Assembly: GCA_014762625.1 (NCBI GenBank)
Contig: JABURQ010000158.1
Location: 2,501 to 46,586 of the forward strand
DNA: 44,086 bases
Source: Planctomycetaceae bacterium
Lineage (GTDB): Bacteria > Planctomycetota > Planctomycetia > Planctomycetales > Planctomycetaceae
Direction of reading: 5' to 3'
Shown here: piece after piece, positions 37,601 to 44,085 of the stretch
Numbering within the stretch: position 1 is the stretch's first letter
Layout of the letters: the number at the start of each line of letters is the position of its first letter
Position numbers and translations under genes: made by a program
The notes under the pieces: generated by a model
Told to the model about the DNA's origin: nothing
Databases searched by the model: none
Seen by the model: the letters and a program-made list of their open reading frames with translations, nothing else

Positions 37601-37965
37601 TTCCATTTCCAGATTCGATTGACGAGGGCATCACGACCGATGTCGTGGCGGGTGAGTCCTTCTTCTTCGAACATGCGCCGTTCGACAACCGCCTGCGTCG
37701 CGATGCCCGCGTGATCGGTCCCCGGCATCCAGAGAGCTTCGTACCCCTGCATCCGTTTGCGGCGGGTGATCAGATCCTGCAGTGTGCCGTTAAGCGCGTG
37801 CCCCATATGCAACGCACCGGTCACGTTGGGCAGGGGGATCATGATCGTGTGCGACGGCTTGTCCTCCTGGGGATCGGCGTTAAAGAAGCCGTTGGATTCC
37901 CAGTAAGGGTACCACTTCTGCTGGGCGTCCTGCGGGTCGTACTGCTTGGGAATGTCTTGGGTCAT
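34690..37965 (-). CDS. valS: Valine--tRNA ligase with two inserts
   Basis: The 1,091-residue class I aminoacyl-tRNA synthetase charges tRNA-Val and edits misactivated Thr. The HIGH motif appears as HMGH in [15 protein letters not shown], near residue 54. The KMSKS motif appears as TMSKS near residue 651. Other hallmarks are [11 protein letters not shown] near 420-430, [20 protein letters not shown] near 553-572, and a C-terminal coiled coil after ~1020. E. coli ValS has 951 residues. The excess is a ~95-residue insert between HRIPVW and DVLDTW, at markedly lower GC, and a segment with CPHC (~695) and CPKC (~738) after KMSKS. No Shine-Dalgarno site is evident. Confidence 0.97.
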   Translation of the reverse strand: [1091 protein letters not shown]

Positions 37966-37970
37966 AGTAA

Positions 37971-38006
37971 AAAAGTTTGAAAAGTGTGAAAGTTTTGAAA
38001 AGTCGT
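37971..38006. repeat. Four degenerate nonamers in the valS leader
   Basis: Four 9-base units in register directly upstream of the valS start: AAAAGTTTG, AAAAGTGTG, AAAGTTTTG, AAAAGTCGT. A related stretch (AAGTTTGGAGTGTTAGG) lies between the cimA start and its own repeat array near 40075-40097. The repeat unit that precedes both genes may therefore extend up to their start codons. Confidence 0.55.
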
Positions 38007-38019
38007 TTCATTTTGAGCC

Positions 38020-38454
38020 GCCAGCGCAAGCTGGCAGGGGACGCTATAGCTGATCGATCGAGGCACTGGCGAGACGCCAGTGGCACCCGTTGAATGTTTA
38101 TGTGTAGGGTCCGCTGTGAGGACCGTTCTGTTTGACGTTGTTAATCGAATATGCCGACACGGAGTGTCGGCTTACTATGAATGTCGAATATTAAATATCT
38201 CCTCCTCATCCAGCCTTCGGCCACCTTCTCCTCCCGAGGAGGAGAAGGATTTCATCAACGCTGTTCAGTTGTCAAATTATCTTACCAACATGCCCACGCA
38301 AGTGAGGGCATGACACCCGACATTGCCATTCATCGTCATCAGCCGGAACGCGCTAGCGTCCGGTTTCTTAAAACAACCGTGGGCTAGCGCCCAGCGGCTG
38401 ATTTCAACTGTTCACATTCAACTCGATTCTCTCTCGTGTCAGGCACAGCCTGAC
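38020..38454. repeat. Palindromic repeat array A (between cimA and valS)
   Basis: A string of short perfect or near-perfect inverted repeats. GCCAGC-GCAA-GCTGGC (38020-38035); CACTGGCG-AGA-CGCCAGTG (from 38064); GGTCC...GGACC (near 38108); GCCGACAC-GGA-GTGTCGGC (near 38153); CCTTCTCCTCC-CGA-GGAGGAGAAGG (near 38224); ATGCCC...GGGCAT (near 38290). A 65-bp unit with outer arms ATCAGCCG/CGGCTGAT follows (38338-38402), then GTCAGGC-ACA-GCCTGAC (38438-38454). Segments 38060-38285 and 38338-38419 match array B in the same order and orientation. No ORF is credible here. Confidence 0.85.
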
Positions 38455-38473
38455 CTACGGCTATTCGCTTTCG

Positions 38474-40054
38474 TCAATCTCCGTTCGATTCGAACGCTCC
38501 CTTATCCTTGTAAAGTTTGTATTCAACGCTATCGACCAGAGCGAGCCAACTCGCTTCAATGATGTTCTCGCTCACGCCGATCGTGCTCCAGACGTCATCC
38601 TCGTCCGCCGATTCGATGATCACCCGCACGCGGGCGGCGGTCCCTTCAGTCGAATTGATCACACGCACTTTATAGTCAACCAGATGCATGTCGGAAAGGC
38701 TCGGATAGTGGGGAAGGAGCGCTTTGCGGAGCGCCGTATCGAGAGCATTGACCGGGCCGTCTCCCTCACCCACCACGTGCTGCTCGAAATCGCCGACTTT
38801 GAGTTTGATCGTCGCTTCGGTCAGCGGCTCGGAATCCGCGGTCGTCTCGACGTTCACCCGATAGTGAATTCGTTGGAAATGCGGCGTGAAGGTGTCGGCC
38901 ACGCGACGCACGAGCAGATCGAAAGACGCCTCCGCGGCTTCAAACTGATATCCCAGATTTTCGTAATCCTGGACCGCCTGCAGAATGTTGGTCATCAAAT
39001 CCGGGTCCTGATCCATCCGCAGCTTGGTCGTCTTGGCGACAATATTGGAACGTCCGGAAAGTTCACTCACCAGAATGCGGCGCTCGTTACCGACCAGTTC
39101 GGGATCGATATGTTCGTAACTGTGGGCGATCCGATTGACGGCGTGGACGTGCATGCCTCCTTTGTGAGCGAAGGCAGAACGCCCGACAAACGGTTGTCCG
39201 TTCCGACCGCTCATGTTGGCCAGCTCGTAGACATACCGCGACAACTCGGTGAGATGTTGGACCCCTTCATCGTGAAGGACTTTGTAATTCTTCTTGATCG
39301 CCAGATTCGCGATCGCGCTGATCAGGTCCGCGTTGCCGCAGCGTTCGCCGATCCCGTTGATGGTTCCCTGCACCTGGATCGCCCCATGTTCGATGGCGGC
39401 CATCGTGTTGGCGATGGCGAGATCGCCGTCGTTGTGGGTATGGATGCCGACCGGAATATCGAGCGCTGCTCGGGCCGCGTCGACCGCTTCCGCGACCTGC
39501 TCGGGGAGACAACCGCCGTTGGTGTCGCAGAGGACGACAATCGAGGCGCCCCCCTCTTCGGCAGCTTTGATGGTTTTCAGCGCAAACTCGGGATTGTTTC
39601 GATAGCCGTCGAAATAGTGCTCGGCGTCGTAAACGAGCTCGCGGCCTTCGGAGACGAGGTAGGCAATCGAGTCCCGGATCATCGCCAGGTTTTCGTCTTC
39701 GTCAACCCGCAACACTTCGTGGACGTGCAGGTCCCACGTTTTGCCGACCACCGTGCAAACGGGAGCCTTCGAATCCCGCAACGCAATCATGCAGGTATCG
39801 TCTTCCGCAGCGACGCCCCGACGACGCGTCATTCCAAACGCACATACCTTGGCATTCTTCAAGTCCATGTCGGCGGCACGTTGAAAGAATTCCTCGTCCT
39901 TGGGATTGGAGAGGGGATACCCCCCCTCAATGTAGTCGAAGCCCAGTTCGTCGAGTTTGGCGGTAATCAGCAACTTGTCCTGTAAGGAGAAGTTGACGCC
40001 TTCACCCTGGCTGCCGTCTCGCAGCGTGGTGTCGTAGATCTGAATGCGACTCAT
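38474..40054 (-). CDS. cimA: Citramalate synthase
   Basis: The 526-residue enzyme condenses pyruvate with acetyl-CoA to (R)-citramalate, the threonine-independent entry to isoleucine synthesis. The start IYDTTLRDGSQGEGVNFS (about 5-22) is the LeuA/CimA signature. HTHNDGDLAIANT near 203-215 supplies metal ligands, and GTINGIGERCGNADL near 228-242 follows. The C-terminal ~140 residues are a LeuA-type regulatory dimer domain (LTEATIKLKVGDFEQHVVGEG onward). Length and motifs fit the ~520-residue CimA group rather than shorter isopropylmalate synthases. The nearest upstream minus-strand elements are repeat array B and an Ile/Val/Leu-rich leader ORF with terminator. Confidence 0.95.
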   Translation of the reverse strand: MSRIQIYDTTLRDGSQGEGVNFSLQDKLLITAKLDELGFDYIEGGYPLSNPKDEEFFQRAADMDLKNAKVCAFGMTRRRGVAAEDDTCMIALRDSKAPVCTVVGKTWDLHVHEVLRVDEDENLAMIRDSIAYLVSEGRELVYDAEHYFDGYRNNPEFALKTIKAAEEGGASIVVLCDTNGGCLPEQVAEAVDAARAALDIPVGIHTHNDGDLAIANTMAAIEHGAIQVQGTINGIGERCGNADLISAIANLAIKKNYKVLHDEGVQHLTELSRYVYELANMSGRNGQPFVGRSAFAHKGGMHVHAVNRIAHSYEHIDPELVGNERRILVSELSGRSNIVAKTTKLRMDQDPDLMTNILQAVQDYENLGYQFEAAEASFDLLVRRVADTFTPHFQRIHYRVNVETTADSEPLTEATIKLKVGDFEQHVVGEGDGPVNALDTALRKALLPHYPSLSDMHLVDYKVRVINSTEGTAARVRVIIESADEDDVWSTIGVSENIIEASWLALVDSVEYKLYKDKGAFESNGD

Positions 40055-40097
40055 GGGATGCTCGTGGATAAGTTTGGAGTGTTAGGTTTTCAGTTTT

Positions 40098-40512
40098 GAG
40101 GCACTGGCGAGACGCCAGTGGCACCCGTTGAATTGTTATTTGTTTGTAGGGTCCGCTGTGCAGACCATTCTGTTCGAGGTTTTTGATCAAATTTGCCGAC
40201 ACGGAGGGTCGGCCGACTGTGAATATCGAAGGTTTCTCACGCCTCCTCATCCGGCCTTCGGCCACCTTCTCCTCCCGAGGAGGAGAAGGATTTCATCAAC
40301 GCTATCCTGCTATCAAATGATCCTACCTGCATGCCACCCTCTCCTCCTCTGGAGGAGAGGGACGGGGTGAGGAGGAAATCTGTATCCGGCCGGTGGAACC
40401 GGTCCTACCACTCAATTTCTTTTCAGCAAAATCAGCCGGAACGCGCTAGCGTCCGGTTACTCACAATAACCGTGGGCTAGCGCCCAGCGGCTGATTTCGT
40501 CTGTTAACATTC
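40098..40512. repeat. Palindromic repeat array B (upstream of cimA)
   Basis: This repeats the modules of array A in the same order: CACTGGCG-AGA-CGCCAGTG (near 40103), GGTC...GACC (near 40150), GCCGAC...GTCGGC with one stem change (near 40195), CCTTCTCCTCC-CGA-GGAGGAGAAGG (near 40265), and the 65-bp ATCAGCCG/CGGCTGAT unit (40431-40495). It has its own extra modules, CCCTCTCCTCC-TCT-GGAGGAGAGGG (40337-40361) and CCGGT-GGA-ACCGG (near 40390), in place of the ATGCCC/GGGCAT hairpin of A. It lies between the attenuator terminator and the cimA start. Confidence 0.85.
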
Positions 40513-40529
40513 TGACCGGCTCAATCAAT

Positions 40530-40560
40530 AAAAAAACCCTCAGGCTTGCGGCCTGAGGGT
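40530..40560 (-). terminator. Attenuator terminator downstream of the BCAA leader ORF
   Basis: On the minus strand ACCCTCAGGC and GCCTGAGGGT form a perfect 10-bp stem with loop CGCAA, followed directly by TTTTTTT. It lies 27 bases past the leader ORF stop and about 475 bases upstream of cimA. Since no complete gene of ordinary size ends here, its natural role is termination of the leader RNA. Confidence 0.93.
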
Positions 40561-40614
40561 CTGAAAATTTCGATTTCTGTTATGACCTCACAGCCGCACC
40601 GTTTCCGACGGCAC
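40549..40614 (-). promoter_or_regulatory. Alternative RNA hairpins of the cimA attenuator
   Basis: Two further structures compete with the terminator. Hairpin 1:2 (40596-40614) pairs GTGCCGT with ACGGTGC around loop CGGAA, covering leader codons 17-23. The antiterminator 2:3 pairs CGGCTGTGAGGT (40585-40596, the last codons and stop) with ACCCTCAGGCCG (40549-40560, the 5' arm of the terminator), 11 pairs with one bulge on each side. A ribosome stalled at the Ile codons 15-16 would cover the 5' arm of 1:2 and favour 2:3. A ribosome reaching the stop would cover region 2 and favour termination. Paired by eye, not by energy calculation. Confidence 0.75.
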
Positions 40615-40662
40615 AATAATGCCGACCAGAATGTCAATAATGACGATGTTGTTGCGGTTCAT
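40588..40662 (-). CDS. Branched-chain amino acid leader peptide of cimA (24 residues)
   Basis: The ORF begins ATG AAC CGC AAC AAC and ends CGG CTG TGA. AAGGA lies 7 bases ahead of the ATG. Of 24 residues, six are Ile (codons 6, 8, 9, 11, 15, 16), four Val (7, 13, 17, 22) and two Leu (12, 24). The peptide is too short to form a protein domain, and its composition matches leader peptides of ilv and leu attenuators in other bacteria. Five of the six Ile codons are ATT. The next gene downstream on the same strand is cimA, which makes the precursor of Ile. The ORF would be translated to sense charged Ile-tRNA, and perhaps Val- and Leu-tRNA. Confidence 0.85.
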   Translation of the reverse strand: MNRNNIVIIDILVGIIVPSETVRL

Positions 40663-40682
40663 GAGTGAATCCTTGAGAAAAA

Positions 40683-40711
40683 ATAGTACCCGAGGGACCG
40701 GGGAGAGTCAA
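40683..40711 (-). promoter_or_regulatory. Sigma-70 promoter of the cimA leader
   Basis: TTGACT (40711-40706) and TACTAT (40688-40683) are separated by exactly 17 bases, matching consensus at 5 of 6 positions in each hexamer. The start point would be near 40676, giving a leader of about 14 bases before the ATG at 40662. Confidence 0.85.
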
Positions 40712-40765
40712 TTGAGCAGGAAAAACCGGGATTTTATTCGAAGACGCAGGAATCGCGGTCACCAC

Positions 40766-40781
40766 GACTGAGATTTCAGTC
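40766..40781. promoter_or_regulatory. Inverted repeat, possible operator
   Basis: GACTGA-GATT-TCAGTC is a perfect 6-bp inverted repeat lying between the leftward leader promoter and the rightward toxin-antitoxin promoter. Antitoxins often autoregulate through such sites. Only position and symmetry support this. Confidence 0.3.
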
Positions 40782-40819
40782 AATCGTTCAAAATTCCAAT
40801 TTTCGCGACACTCCAAGAA

Positions 40820-40828
40820 TGCTATACT
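40820..40828 (+). promoter_or_regulatory. Extended -10 promoter of the toxin-antitoxin operon
   Basis: TGCTATACT gives an extended -10 (TGn then TATACT, one mismatch to TATAAT). No good -35 is seen. The predicted start point, seven bases after the hexamer, falls on or next to the A of the antitoxin ATG at 40835. This implies a leaderless mRNA. Confidence 0.6.
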
Positions 40829-40834
40829 ATTGTC

Positions 40835-41095
40835 ATGTCACCAAAAATCACCGACGAACTGAATCAAGCACTGCATCAGCACCACGGCCTGATTGAAGCC
40901 GAAGGCGCGGATGGCAAAGTGGTCGTCATGACGATGCAAGTCTATCGCGAGTTGATGGGAGTTAGCTCGGACGAAGAACTTCAAGCCTCGGTCCAGGCAA
41001 TCGAAGAGGGCTTCGCGGACATCGAAGCAGGACGTACTAAACCAATGAATCAAGTCTTCCGCGAACTCGACGAGAAACATGAGCTTCAAGATTGA
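40835..41095 (+). CDS. Antitoxin of a type II toxin-antitoxin pair
   Basis: The 86-residue acidic protein overlaps the toxin gene by 17 bases, the usual antitoxin-first layout. A short N-terminal region contains HHGLIEAEGADGKVVVMTMQVYREL, a Phd/YefM-like or small planctomycete antitoxin pattern. The C-terminal half is helical and acidic (SSDEELQASVQAIEEGFADIEAG), suited to wrap the toxin. The family is not certain. No Shine-Dalgarno site lies upstream and the promoter's start point sits at the ATG. Confidence 0.8.
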   Translation: MSPKITDELNQALHQHHGLIEAEGADGKVVVMTMQVYRELMGVSSDEELQASVQAIEEGFADIEAGRTKPMNQVFRELDEKHELQD

Positions 41096-41396
41096 ATTTT
41101 CTCAGAGATCACAACACGATCTCGAGGAGATTTTCGAATACATTTATGCTAGCTCTCCCGAAAACGCCAGGCGCTGGCGGACTAAGCTAGAAGAAAAACT
41201 GATGTCGCTCACGACGCAACCTGAAGCCTGCGGACTGGCTCTCGAAAATGAATACTCGAGCGGCGAAGTGCGTCAGATGATATTTGGTCGCTACCGGGTT
41301 CTCTTCACAATTCGAGACCAAACGGTCTATCTACTGACGATCCGACACAGCGCGCGGAAAGAAATGAAAGAGGAAGAGCTCAATGAGATTGAGTGA
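41079..41396 (+). CDS. ParE/RelE-family toxin
   Basis: The 105-residue protein has the ParE/RelE fold pattern: an N-terminal beta strand (FKIEFSQRSQHDLEEIFEYI), paired helices to residue 50, then VRQMIFGRYRVLFTIRDQTV and YLLTIRHSARK. The terminal RHSAR resembles the RHGAR end of ParE toxins. Members poison DNA gyrase (ParE) or cleave mRNA (RelE); which applies here cannot be told. It is co-transcribed with the antitoxin and stops 6 bases before the convergent nuclease-like gene. Confidence 0.87.
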   Translation: MSFKIEFSQRSQHDLEEIFEYIYASSPENARRWRTKLEEKLMSLTTQPEACGLALENEYSSGEVRQMIFGRYRVLFTIRDQTVYLLTIRHSARKEMKEEELNEIE

Positions 41397-41402
41397 CTGT
41401 GA

Positions 41403-41798
41403 TCATAACTGGTGAAATGCCTTGAGAAACGCCGAACGAGTTTGCTGAAACTTAAGGTGTCCTTCCGCATTGAGTTTCCGACTCTTTTGCTTGAAAGCCG
41501 GAAAGACATAGCCCCAGTTGGAATTCTTGGCAAATAGGACGACCCAATCGACATACGAGCCTTCCCAGAGATTTTGAATATTCATCGAGTCTTTAGCTTG
41601 ATCAGACGTTTTCACCTGTATGCGATGAAAGTTCGGGCCATCAGAGATCAGAATGTCTGTTTTGTGAGCATGATCAAGAATCGGTTGAAAGACCTGCCAG
41701 CCGTCCTGCATTAACCAGCTGACGACGAGACTTTCATACGAGACATTTCGCATGGTTTTTCGTGTGCCCGGCTTCGTGCTCGTCGTACGTTTTGGCAT
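41403..41798 (-). CDS. PD-(D/E)XK nuclease-like protein
   Basis: From the ATG at 41798 (GAGAAG upstream) it has 131 residues. The order SYESLVVSWLMQDGWQVFQP, then KTDILISDG, then HRIQVKTSDQA resembles the conserved acidic residue, Asp and (E/Q)xK lysine of the PD-(D/E)XK superfamily, particularly the group I intron-associated or Holliday-junction-type branch. The usual Glu of ExK is Gln (QVK). A role in DNA cutting is inferred from this pattern. It lies 56 bases after the ftsK stop on the same strand. Confidence 0.6.
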   Translation of the reverse strand: MPKRTTSTKPGTRKTMRNVSYESLVVSWLMQDGWQVFQPILDHAHKTDILISDGPNFHRIQVKTSDQAKDSMNIQNLWEGSYVDWVVLFAKNSNWGYVFPAFKQKSRKLNAEGHLKFQQTRSAFLKAFHQL

Positions 41799-41854
41799 TG
41801 CAGATCTTCTCTCGCATATCATCAAGAAAGTCTAAGCTAGCTTTCCGTTTTGGC

Positions 41855-44050
41855 TCACACCCCCATCTCCGCTTCTTCGTTCTGAATCGCTTCCCATTGT
41901 TCCATGGTGTAATTCACATCGCGGGCCTGGGAACCGTTGTATTCACCGACCACGCCATCCTCGGCCATGTAGTCGATGAGCCGAGCCGCACGACCGTAAC
42001 CGATTCCAAGAGCGCGTTGCAGCAGTGAGACCGAACCCCGACCTTCGCGAATCACGACTTCAATCGCCGGTTTGTACATATCATCGTGAATACGTTCTCC
42101 GCCGGCGGAAGGAGCGGCTTCGTTATTCTTGCCGAGATCGCGGAGTTCTTCGGCGTAATGCGGTTCGTATTGCGAATAGAACTCGATGATTTCATTCACT
42201 TCATCGTCGCTGACGTACGTCCCTTGAGCGCGGGTGAGATTACTCGTCCCCGGTGCGAGGAACAGCATGTCCCCGTTGCCGAGCAGTTTCTCGGCTCCCA
42301 TTTCATCCAGCACGACGCGCGAGTCGGTCCGACTGGCGACCTGGAAGGAGATACGAGCCGGCAGGTTCGATTTGATCAACCCGGTGATCACATCGACGGT
42401 CGGCTTTTGAGTCGCCAGGACGAGGTGAATCCCCACCGCACGCGATTTCTGCGCGAGTCGAATGATATGCCCTTCGACATCCTTCCCGGACGTCATCATC
42501 AGGTCGGCCATTTCATCGGCGATGATCACGATGTACGGCATATGATCGGGAACATCGATCGCTTCCGCGGAATCAGCTTCGATCCCCAATCGATCGAGGA
42601 CTTCGTCTTTCCCCAGTTGATTGTAAGTATCGAGGTGACGCACGCCGGTTTTCGCGAGAAGCGTGTATCGCTCCTCCATCTTTTCGACGGCCCACTCGAG
42701 GGCAGCTTCCGCCTTCTTCATGTCGGTAATGACCGGGTGCATCAAATGCGGCACTTTTTTGTACGGACTCAGTTCGACCATTTTCGGGTCGATCATCAGC
42801 ATCCTGACATCGTCGGGAGTCCGCGTCATCAAAATGGAGAGGATCAGCGTATTCAAACAGACCGATTTCCCCGTTCCGGTCCGACCGGCAATCAGGAGAT
42901 GAGGCATCTTGGCCATGTCCATCGTGAGCGGATTGCCGCTGACATCCTTCCCGAGATAAACGGGAATGCTGGCCTTTTGAGTCTCCTCTTCACAAACGGC
43001 TAACAACTCCCGCAAGCGAACCATGGCGGTTTTCTCGTTGGGAACTTCGACGCCGACCGTATTCTTACCGGGAATCGGGGCCACCACGCGAACGGAAGGA
43101 ACGCGCAACGCGATCGCCAGATCGTCTGCCAGGGACGTTACCTTGGACAAACGCAAGCCCTTTTCGAGTTCCAGTTCGAACTGGGTCACGACCGGCCCTG
43201 TTTCAATTGAGACGACCTTGATGTTGAGTTTGAACTCCTCAAAGGTCTGTTCCAGCTTAGCGGCCATCGTCGCCGCCGCTTCAGTCAGAGTGTCGTACGG
43301 AATTTCGACCGGCTTGGCGAGCAACTCGTACTGAGGTAGATGGTAGGCATCCTCATCGTCATCCTCTTCCCACTGATCGTTGGCGAACGAAACGTGGGGT
43401 TGATCGACCACCATCGGAGTACGAACGGGCAGAGGAGCAGCCTCTTCTTCCGGTCGCTCAATCGGCATCGGCTGGCGATTCTTCATTGCCTCTTCGCGGG
43501 CCAGTCGCTCCGCCTGTAAACGTTTCTGTTCGGATTTCAGCCGCTTGCGTTCCAGTCGGGCGGCGCGACGCGCGGCCCATTTCTGCTGCATGCGGAGAAA
43601 GTAAGGATTCAGTCGTGCCGTCAGTTTTTTCATCGGAACCGAAAACACCGTCGCCAGCGCTCGCACCGCATAAGTCTCCGACGCCAACAGAAGGCCTCCC
43701 ACCAGCATCGAACCGATCAACGTCAAACTGCCTGCCCAAGAAAACTCGTGCAACAGGACCATCGCACCAATCGCCCCCAGATACCCGCCGCTGCCGTAGA
43801 CCGTTCCTGAGAACAGACCGGGAAGAATCATCTGCAATCCGACGCAAACCGAGAGGCCAATCAGCAAACCGCCCAACCAACGCGACAATCGATCTTTAAC
43901 CTCTTCTCGCTTGAACATGGCGTACGTCAGCGAAACCATCCCCGCCAGAATCAACCACGCCCCCACACCTGTGAACGCGAACAACGCATGCGCGACACCC
44001 GCCCCCACCCCGCCGCACAGGTTCGAACGTTCCGCGGGGGGAGGAAAACT
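41855..44050 (-). CDS. ftsK: DNA translocase FtsK/SpoIIIE (5' end cut by contig end)
   Basis: The visible part has 731 residues. The N-terminus is open and continues past the GTG at 44008 as SFPPPAERSNLCGGV, whose NLCG matches the loop before the first helices of the FtsK membrane domain. Transmembrane segments are followed by an Arg/Lys-rich linker and the motor, with Walker A GRTGTGKS and Walker B ending in YIVIIADEMADLMM. The C-terminal winged-helix gamma domain (GRGSVSLLQRALGIGYGRAARLID) reads KOPS-like sites. It pumps chromosome ends through the septum. The true start lies off the contig. Confidence 0.95.
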   Translation of the reverse strand, partial: SFPPPAERSNLCGGVGAGVAHALFAFTGVGAWLILAGMVSLTYAMFKREEVKDRLSRWLGGLLIGLSVCVGLQMILPGLFSGTVYGSGGYLGAIGAMVLLHEFSWAGSLTLIGSMLVGGLLLASETYAVRALATVFSVPMKKLTARLNPYFLRMQQKWAARRAARLERKRLKSEQKRLQAERLAREEAMKNRQPMPIERPEEEAAPLPVRTPMVVDQPHVSFANDQWEEDDDEDAYHLPQYELLAKPVEIPYDTLTEAAATMAAKLEQTFEEFKLNIKVVSIETGPVVTQFELELEKGLRLSKVTSLADDLAIALRVPSVRVVAPIPGKNTVGVEVPNEKTAMVRLRELLAVCEEETQKASIPVYLGKDVSGNPLTMDMAKMPHLLIAGRTGTGKSVCLNTLILSILMTRTPDDVRMLMIDPKMVELSPYKKVPHLMHPVITDMKKAEAALEWAVEKMEERYTLLAKTGVRHLDTYNQLGKDEVLDRLGIEADSAEAIDVPDHMPYIVIIADEMADLMMTSGKDVEGHIIRLAQKSRAVGIHLVLATQKPTVDVITGLIKSNLPARISFQVASRTDSRVVLDEMGAEKLLGNGDMLFLAPGTSNLTRAQGTYVSDDEVNEIIEFYSQYEPHYAEELRDLGKNNEAAPSAGGERIHDDMYKPAIEVVIREGRGSVSLLQRALGIGYGRAARLIDYMAEDGVVGEYNGSQARDVNYTMEQWEAIQNEEAEMGV

Positions 44051-44051
44051 C

Positions 44052-44085
44052 CAGTCTCATATACACATCTCCGGGCCCACGAGCC
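44052..44085. other. Nextera-like sequencing adapter, not genomic
   Basis: The bases match the Illumina Nextera transposase/read-2 adapter (starting CTGTCTCTTATACACATCT) at 30 of 34 positions; the window has CAGTCTCATATACACATCT and then a variant of the second half. It follows ftsK coding sequence without a break in frame. This is a library artefact left at the contig end. Confidence 0.93.

Noticed and set aside
37880-38086. Minus-strand ORF with a Phe/Leu-rich stretch (MKRLFKTFTLFKLFYY) directly ahead of valS, considered as a second leader peptide
   Set aside because: It runs out of frame far into valS, has no stop or terminator nearby, and its composition simply reflects the nonamer repeats at 37971-38006.
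38020-40512. Repeat arrays considered as a CRISPR locus
   Set aside because: No regular repeat-spacer spacing, repeats differ from one another, and no cas genes are present.
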